From Noviherbaspirillum suwonense (lineage in GTDB: Bacteria; Pseudomonadota; Gammaproteobacteria; Burkholderiales; Burkholderiaceae_D), in assembly GCF_900182955.1 (NCBI RefSeq), contig NZ_FXUL01000003.1, positions 186,001 to 250,000 on the forward strand: a stretch of 64,000 nt of DNA, written 5' to 3'. Of this stretch, positions 59,001 to 64,000 are shown in pieces (within the stretch, counting starts at the first letter, position 1; each line of letters begins with the position of its first letter). A model generated the notes under the pieces. It searched no databases, was not told the origin of the DNA, and worked only from the letters and a program-made list of their open reading frames with translations. A program made the position numbers and the translations under genes.

Positions 59001-59884
59001 ACACAGAACTCGATCCGGCAGGACAGGCGGCATTCCTCGAAGCGGTGGCGGAGAAATCCGGCAGCGGCGCATTGCGCGGCGACTATACCCACGCCGACGC
59101 GCAGTACGTGGTGCGGCAGGACTGGAATGCCTATACGCCGGACGAGCATGCATTGTGGCGGCGGCTGTATGCGCGGCAGGCGAAGCTGCTGCCGGGCCGG
59201 GCGGCGGACGTGTACATCGAGGGCTTGGCGAAGCTGGAAGCCGAGGACGGCATACCGCGTTTCGACCAGGTGTCCGAAAAGCTGCATGCGGCCACCGGCT
59301 GGCGGCTGGTGGCCGTGCCGGGCCTGGTCCCGGACCAGACGTTCTTCGAACACCTGGCGGCGCGCCGCTTCCCGGTGACAGTCTGGCTTCGCACGCCCGC
59401 GGAAGTCGACTACATCGTCGAGCCGGACATCTTCCACGACTTTTTCGGGCACGTGCCGCTGCTGTTCAACCCGGTGTTCGCCGACCACCTGCAGGAGTAC
59501 GGCAAGGGCGGCCTGAAGGCCATGCCGCTGGGCGGACTGCCTTACCTGGCAAGGCTTTACTGGTACACGATCGAATTCGGCCTGATGGAAACCGCGCAGG
59601 GCCTGCGGGCGTACGGCGCCGGCATCCTGTCCTCGGGCGGGGAAATCGAGCACTGCCTGACCAGCCCGAAACCGCGCCGCATCGCCTTCGATGTGGAACG
59701 GGTGATGCGCACGCTCTACCGTATCGACGACTACCAGGACACGTATTTCGTGATCCGCGATTTCGAACAGCTGTTCCAGGAAACTGCGCCCGATTTCACA
59801 CCCATCTATGCCCGCCTGTCGCAACAGGCGCCGTACCCGGCCAACACGCTGCTGCCGGGCGAAAAGCACTGGAAAGTTGATTAA
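58997..59884 (+). CDS. phhA: Phenylalanine 4-monooxygenase
   Basis: PhhA hydroxylates phenylalanine to tyrosine using tetrahydrobiopterin. The 295 residues show the iron ligands His-His in FHDFFGHVPLLF and Glu in WYTIEFGLME, and the pterin-binding VAVPGLVP region. No regulatory ACT domain precedes the catalytic domain, as in other bacterial forms. Coupled to hppD, it starts the phenylalanine-to-homogentisate route. No dehydratase (phhB) is adjacent. Confidence 0.95.
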
Positions 59885-59902
59885 ACAAGTACGGTAGCAA
59901 TT

Positions 59903-59934
59903 CATTAATCGCCTTAACGGGCGATATGTTAATG
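59903..59934 (+). other. Hairpin between phhA and the indolepyruvate oxidoreductase gene
   Basis: CATTA (59903-59907) and ATCGCC (59908-59913) pair with GGCGAT (59920-59925) and TAATG (59930-59934), with a four-base internal bulge and a 6-base loop. No T-run follows directly. A second, 5-bp CCCAC/GTGGG hairpin is at 59963-59975. These mark the leader of the next gene; no promoter is clear. Confidence 0.4.
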
Positions 59935-60030
59935 TTTAAGCCAGGTCGAACAAGATGGCCCGCCCACAAGGTGGGTTGTCGGCCGCGAGAAGTCGCACCC
60001 CAAAGACACAATTTTTGGCATGGAGACAGT

Positions 60031-63000
60031 ATGAACGCACCATTACCACCCGATCGGCAATCGCCGGCCGGTCCGATATCCCTCGACGACAAATACACGC
60101 TGGAGCGCGGCCGGGCCTTCCTGACCGGCACCCAGGCGCTGATCCGCCTGCCGATGCAGCAGCGCATCCGCGACGCCCATGCCGGCCTCAACACGGCCGG
60201 CTTCGTGACCGGTTATCGCGGCTCGCCGCTGGGCAGCGTCGACCAGACCGCGATGAAGGCGAAGAAATACCTGGACGCGCAGCATGTGCGCTTCCATCCG
60301 GGCGTCAACGAAGACCTGGCCGCCACCAGCATCTGGGGCACGCAGCAGGTCAACCTGTTCGAGGGCGCGCTGTACGACGGCGTGTTCGGCATGTGGTACG
60401 GCAAGGGGCCGGGCGTGGACCGCTGCGGCGACGTCTTCAAGCATGCGAACATGGCCGGCACCAGCGCCCATGGCGGCGTGCTGGTGCTGGCCGGCGACGA
60501 CCATGCGGCGAAGTCGTCCACCACCGCGCACCAGAGCGAGCACATCCTGAAAGCCTGCGGCATCCCGGTGCTGTATCCGTCCACTGTGCAGGAATACCTG
60601 GACTACGGCCTGCATGGCTGGGCGATGAGCCGCTACACCGGGCTGTGGGTGGCGATGAAGTGCGTGACCGACATCGTCGAGTCGGGCGCCGCGGTCGACC
60701 TCGACCCGGACCGTGTGCAGATCGTGCTGCCGCAGGATTTCCAGCTGCCGGCGGGCGGGCTCAACATCCGCTGGCCGGACGCGGTGCTGGAGCAGGAAGC
60801 GCGGATGAGCAACTACAAGTGGTACGCGGCGCTGGCCTATGCCCGCGCCAACAAGTTGAACCGCATCGTCTGGGACAGCCCGCGCGCCCGGATCGGCATC
60901 ATCACCGCCGGCAAGTCCTACCTCGACACGCGGCAGGCGCTGGCCGACCTCGGCATCGACGAGACGGTGGCGCGCGACATCGGCATCCGCCTCTACAAGG
61001 TCGGCATGACCTGGCCGCTGGAAGCCGAAGGCGTGCGCGAATTCGCGCAGGGGCTGGAGGAAATCCTGGTGGTCGAAGAGAAGCGCCAGATCCTCGAATA
61101 CCAGCTGAAGGAAGAGCTGTACAACTGGCGCGACGACGTCCGTCCGCGCGTGGTGGGCAAGTTCGACGACACCGGCGAGTGGAGCAACAAGCACCAGGCC
61201 GGGCACGGCGAATGGCTGCTGCCGGCAACCTATGAACTGAACCCGGCGCAGATTGCGCGGGCGATCGCCAGCCGCATCTCGCGCTACTTCGCCGGCCATC
61301 CGATCGAGGCGCGGGTGCGCGAGCGCATCGCCTACCTGGAGGCCAAGGAAGCGGTGCTGAAGGTCAGCGCGCCCGACCCGGCCAAGGACCGCATCCCGCA
61401 TTTCTGCTCGGGCTGCCCGCACAACACCTCGACCAGGGTGCCCGAAGGCAGCCGCGCGCTGGCCGGCATCGGCTGCCACTACATGGCGCTATGGATGGAC
61501 CGCGAAACCGCGACCTTCACCCACATGGGCGCGGAAGGCGCGACCTGGATAGGCGCGGCGCCGTTCACCAGCGAGAAGCACGTGTTCTCCAACCTCGGCG
61601 ACGGCACCTACTACCACTCGGGCCTGTTGGCGATACGGGCGGCGGTGGCAGGCAAGGTCAACATCACCTACAAGATCCTGTACAACGACGCCGTGGCGAT
61701 GACCGGCGGCCAGACGGTGGATGGCCCGATCGACCCGGCGATGATCTCGCGCCAGATCGCGGCCGAAGGCGTGCACCCGATCATCGTGGTGACCGACGAG
61801 CCGGACAAGTACCCGGCCGGCGTCGACTGGGCGCCGGGCGTGACGATACGCCACCGCAGCGAACTCGACGCGGTGCAGCGCGAACTGCGCGAGGTGCAGG
61901 GCGTCTCGGCAATGATCTACGACCAGACCTGCGCGTCGGAGAAGCGCCGCCGCCGCAAGCGCAACGAGTACCCGGACCCGGCCAAGCGTGTGGTCATCAA
62001 CGAGGCGGTCTGCGAAGGCTGCGGCGACTGCAGCGTGCAGTCCAACTGCCTGTCGGTGGAGCCGCTGGAAACCGAGTTCGGCCGCAAGCGCCAGATCAAC
62101 CAGTCCTCGTGCAACAAGGACTATTCCTGCGTCAACGGCTTTTGCCCGAGCTTCGTGACGGTCGAGGGCGGCCAGCTCAGGAAGCCGAAGAAGGCCGCCG
62201 TTGCCGAGGCCGGCAAGCCGATGCCGGCGCAGGCCAGCCTGCCGACGCCGGCGCTGCCGGGCACGCAGGAGCCGTACGGCATCCTGGTCACCGGCATCGG
62301 CGGCACCGGCGTGGTGACGGTCGGCCAGATCCTGGCGATGGCCGCGCACGTCGAAGGCAAGGGCTGCTCGGTGCTGGACATGAGCGGCCTGGCGCAGAAG
62401 GGCGGGCCGGTGCTGTCGCACGTGCGCCTGGCCGACCACCCGGAGCAAATCTTTTCGACCCGCGTGGGCACCGGCGCCGCCGACCTCGTCATCGGCTGCG
62501 ATGAAATCGTGACCGCCGGCCGCGACGCGCTGTCGCGCATGGGCGAGGGCCGCACCCACGCGGTGATCAACGCGACCGGCACGCCGACCGCCGCCTTCGT
62601 CCGCAACCCGGACTGGCAGTTCCCCGAAGCCGGCGCGCAGCAGGACATCAACCGCGCCTGCGGCGCCGGCCAGGCCGAGTTCGTCGACGCCGGCCGCATC
62701 GCGACCGCGCTGATGGGCGACACCATCGCCACCAACATGTTCATGCTGGGCTATGCGTGGCAAAAAGGCTGGGTGCCGCTGGCCGAGGCGTCGGTGCTGA
62801 AGGCCATCGAGCTCAATGGCGTGTCGGTCGCCTTCAACACCCAGGCATTTGCCTGGGGCCGGGTCGCCGCGCATGACCTTGCAGCGGTGGAAAAGCTGGC
62901 CCGCGCCAGCGCACCGGCCCAGGTGATCGAGTTCAAGCGCGCGCCCGGCCTGGACGACGTGATCACCCGTCGCGTCGCCTTCCTGACCGGCTACCAGAAT

Positions 63001-63609
63001 GCCGCCTATGCGGCGCAGTACACCGACCTCGTTGCGAAGGTGCGGCAGGCCGAGAGCGCCGTGGTCGAGGCAGGCAAGCCCCTGCGCCTGACCGAGACGG
63101 TGGCGCGCTACTACTTCAAGCTGATGGCCTACAAGGACGAGTACGAAGTGGCGCGCCTGCATTCGGACCCGGCGTTCGCGCAGAAGATCGCCGGCATGTT
63201 CGAAGGCGACTACAAGGTGAAATTCCACCTGGCGCCGCCGCTGCTGGCCAGGCGCGACAGCAAGGGCCACCTGGTCAAGCGGGAATTCGGGCCATGGATG
63301 ATGGGCGCGTTCCGTATTCTGGCGCGGCTGCGGGGCCTGCGGGGGAGCGCGCTCGATGTGTTCGGGTATACCGCCGAGCGGCGGACCGAGCGGGAGCTGA
63401 TCGGGCATTATCGCGACACGCTGCTGGGTGTGCTGCCGCGGCTGTCTTCGGACAATCTGGCGCAGATGATTGCGCTGGCGGCGGTGCCGGAGGATATACG
63501 GGGATATGGGCATGTGAAGGAGCGGCACCTGCTTGCTGCGCGGGCGAAGGAGGCGGCGTTGCTGGCGGCCTTGCGGGGGGAGAAGGTGGAGGAGCTTCAT
63601 GCCGCATGA
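60031..63609 (+). CDS. Indolepyruvate:ferredoxin oxidoreductase, fused single-chain form
   Basis: The enzyme oxidatively decarboxylates aryl pyruvates to acyl-CoA using thiamine diphosphate, passing electrons to ferredoxin. The start MNAPLPPDRQSPAGPIS follows TGGAGAC; 1192 residues, the size of the fused alpha-beta form of proteobacteria. It has an N-terminal pyrimidine-binding part, a ThDP region around SEKHVFSNLGDGTYYHSG, two cysteine clusters (HFCSGCPHNTS and CEGCGDCSVQSNC) for iron-sulfur centres, and a C-terminal gamma-type domain from GILVTGIGGTGVVTVGQ. It completes an aromatic amino acid catabolic block with the Lrp regulator, hppD and phhA. Confidence 0.94.
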   Translation: MNAPLPPDRQSPAGPISLDDKYTLERGRAFLTGTQALIRLPMQQRIRDAHAGLNTAGFVTGYRGSPLGSVDQTAMKAKKYLDAQHVRFHPGVNEDLAATSIWGTQQVNLFEGALYDGVFGMWYGKGPGVDRCGDVFKHANMAGTSAHGGVLVLAGDDHAAKSSTTAHQSEHILKACGIPVLYPSTVQEYLDYGLHGWAMSRYTGLWVAMKCVTDIVESGAAVDLDPDRVQIVLPQDFQLPAGGLNIRWPDAVLEQEARMSNYKWYAALAYARANKLNRIVWDSPRARIGIITAGKSYLDTRQALADLGIDETVARDIGIRLYKVGMTWPLEAEGVREFAQGLEEILVVEEKRQILEYQLKEELYNWRDDVRPRVVGKFDDTGEWSNKHQAGHGEWLLPATYELNPAQIARAIASRISRYFAGHPIEARVRERIAYLEAKEAVLKVSAPDPAKDRIPHFCSGCPHNTSTRVPEGSRALAGIGCHYMALWMDRETATFTHMGAEGATWIGAAPFTSEKHVFSNLGDGTYYHSGLLAIRAAVAGKVNITYKILYNDAVAMTGGQTVDGPIDPAMISRQIAAEGVHPIIVVTDEPDKYPAGVDWAPGVTIRHRSELDAVQRELREVQGVSAMIYDQTCASEKRRRRKRNEYPDPAKRVVINEAVCEGCGDCSVQSNCLSVEPLETEFGRKRQINQSSCNKDYSCVNGFCPSFVTVEGGQLRKPKKAAVAEAGKPMPAQASLPTPALPGTQEPYGILVTGIGGTGVVTVGQILAMAAHVEGKGCSVLDMSGLAQKGGPVLSHVRLADHPEQIFSTRVGTGAADLVIGCDEIVTAGRDALSRMGEGRTHAVINATGTPTAAFVRNPDWQFPEAGAQQDINRACGAGQAEFVDAGRIATALMGDTIATNMFMLGYAWQKGWVPLAEASVLKAIELNGVSVAFNTQAFAWGRVAAHDLAAVEKLARASAPAQVIEFKRAPGLDDVITRRVAFLTGYQNAAYAAQYTDLVAKVRQAESAVVEAGKPLRLTETVARYYFKLMAYKDEYEVARLHSDPAFAQKIAGMFEGDYKVKFHLAPPLLARRDSKGHLVKREFGPWMMGAFRILARLRGLRGSALDVFGYTAERRTERELIGHYRDTLLGVLPRLSSDNLAQMIALAAVPEDIRGYGHVKERHLLAARAKEAALLAALRGEKVEELHAA

Positions 63610-63717
63610 GCGGGGACCTGATCAGGCCTGATTGAGGTTTGATCGGGTTGGTGGTTTCGGCGGGGGCAGGGGAAAATTGCATCCTGATGCAGTTGCGACT
63701 GGCCCCGCGCAGCGACA

Positions 63718-63771
63718 GTTGCGGTTGCAGTTGCCGTTGCTTGTGAAGTGGCAGTTGCCGTTGCCGTTGCA
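63718..63771. repeat. Degenerate hexamer array (GTTGCN)
   Basis: Four consecutive GTTGCN units (63718-63741) and three more (63754-63771) are separated by exactly 12 bases, that is two degenerate units. The array lies 108 bases after the indolepyruvate oxidoreductase stop. Unit length of six keeps any reading frame open but no gene is supported; 63610-63717 otherwise shows nothing recognisable. Slippage-prone simple repeat is the most economical reading. Confidence 0.65.
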
Positions 63772-63787
63772 GTGAATCCCCGTTAGA

Positions 63788-63878
63788 TGGCGACGCGTCG
63801 CCAGCGCCTGAAACGGATAAAGAAGCGTCCGCTGTCTGAGCGAAGCGAGTTTCGGACGCTTCCCGTTTCAGGTGCTGG
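63788..63878. repeat. 16-base palindrome overlapping a long imperfect inverted repeat
   Basis: A perfect 16-base palindrome with GACGCGTC at its centre occupies 63788-63803. Overlapping it, an arm at 63801-63831 is matched by a complementary arm at 63853-63878: CGCTTCGxxx-type pairing is carried by GAAGCGTCCG with CGGACGCTTC, and CTGAAACGG with CCGTTTCAG, one G-T pair and a five-base insertion in the left arm. The central 21 bases contain GAGCGAAGCGAG. The remaining bases to 64000 hold T- and A-runs around 63936-63957 and no supported gene. Confidence 0.65.
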
Positions 63879-64000
63879 CGGCGCGTGCAGTCCGCGCAGC
63901 GGACCGCCATCGTAGGGGTCGCCTTTTTTGCGCCACTTTTTTGGCGAAGCAAAAAAGCGGGTCGGCTGCCGGGCCGAACACCCGGCTACTCCCCACGGCA

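Noticed and set aside
63275-63952. Minus-strand open frame overlapping the end of the oxidoreductase gene and the repeat region
   Set aside because: Runs through the hexamer array and inverted repeats, low-complexity, no ribosome binding site or family.

Overview
The window is chromosomal DNA of a GC-rich betaproteobacterium, most likely Burkholderiales and probably Oxalobacteraceae. The indications are the order str/S10/spc/alpha ribosomal operons, a TonB receptor next to a single-cysteine DksA, a COG0523 GTPase followed by xerC-DUF484-dapF-lpxL facing metK, and a SAH riboswitch before ahcY. The family assignment is inference from gene order and protein texture; no search was run.

Bases 1-17266 are the translation core: the 3' part of fusA, tuf and rpsJ (end of the str operon), then rplC to rpsQ, rplN to rpmJ with secY and infA, and rpsM-rpsK-rpsD-rpoA-rplQ. 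Hairpins and promoter-like sites split this long same-strand run into transcription units. One is a promoter whose start falls inside a terminator stem before rplC. From 17330 to 22060 come a NodI/NodJ-like ABC exporter, cutA, dsbD and a 1-Cys peroxiredoxin. From 22092 to 25157, on the minus strand, are corA, hemB and engB, with a candidate small RNA on the plus strand running head-on into the 3' end of engB. From 25311 to 31164 are a diheme cytochrome c4, the ResB/CcsB haem-lyase pair (system II cytochrome c maturation), and msrPQ (periplasmic methionine sulfoxide repair). Together with dsbD these form a periplasmic redox neighbourhood.

From 31434 to 40068, on the minus strand, lie a ZnuD-like TonB receptor, a small exported protein, dksA, a COG0523 metallochaperone, xerC, DUF484, dapF and two lauroyltransferase-type LPS acylation genes. 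Opposite them is metK, whose leader can form a pseudoknot covering its own ribosome binding site. Then come a secreted M14 peptidase, a small unknown gene, and the SAH-riboswitch-led ahcY, a small membrane gene and metF. The methyl cycle (SAM synthesis, SAH removal, methyl-folate supply) is therefore clustered and appears RNA-controlled at two points.

The most unusual part is 45769-50663: two large adjacent proteins of unknown function, distant paralogues of each other, in visibly AT-richer DNA than their neighbours and with no recognised domain. The rest is ygfA, slt, an NDUFA9-like protein, a GST-like protein, cca, a GNAT acetyltransferase, and an aromatic amino acid catabolism block (Lrp-type regulator, hppD, phhA, fused indolepyruvate:ferredoxin oxidoreductase). 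The last 390 bases are non-coding, with a hexamer repeat, a 16-base perfect palindrome and a large imperfect inverted repeat.
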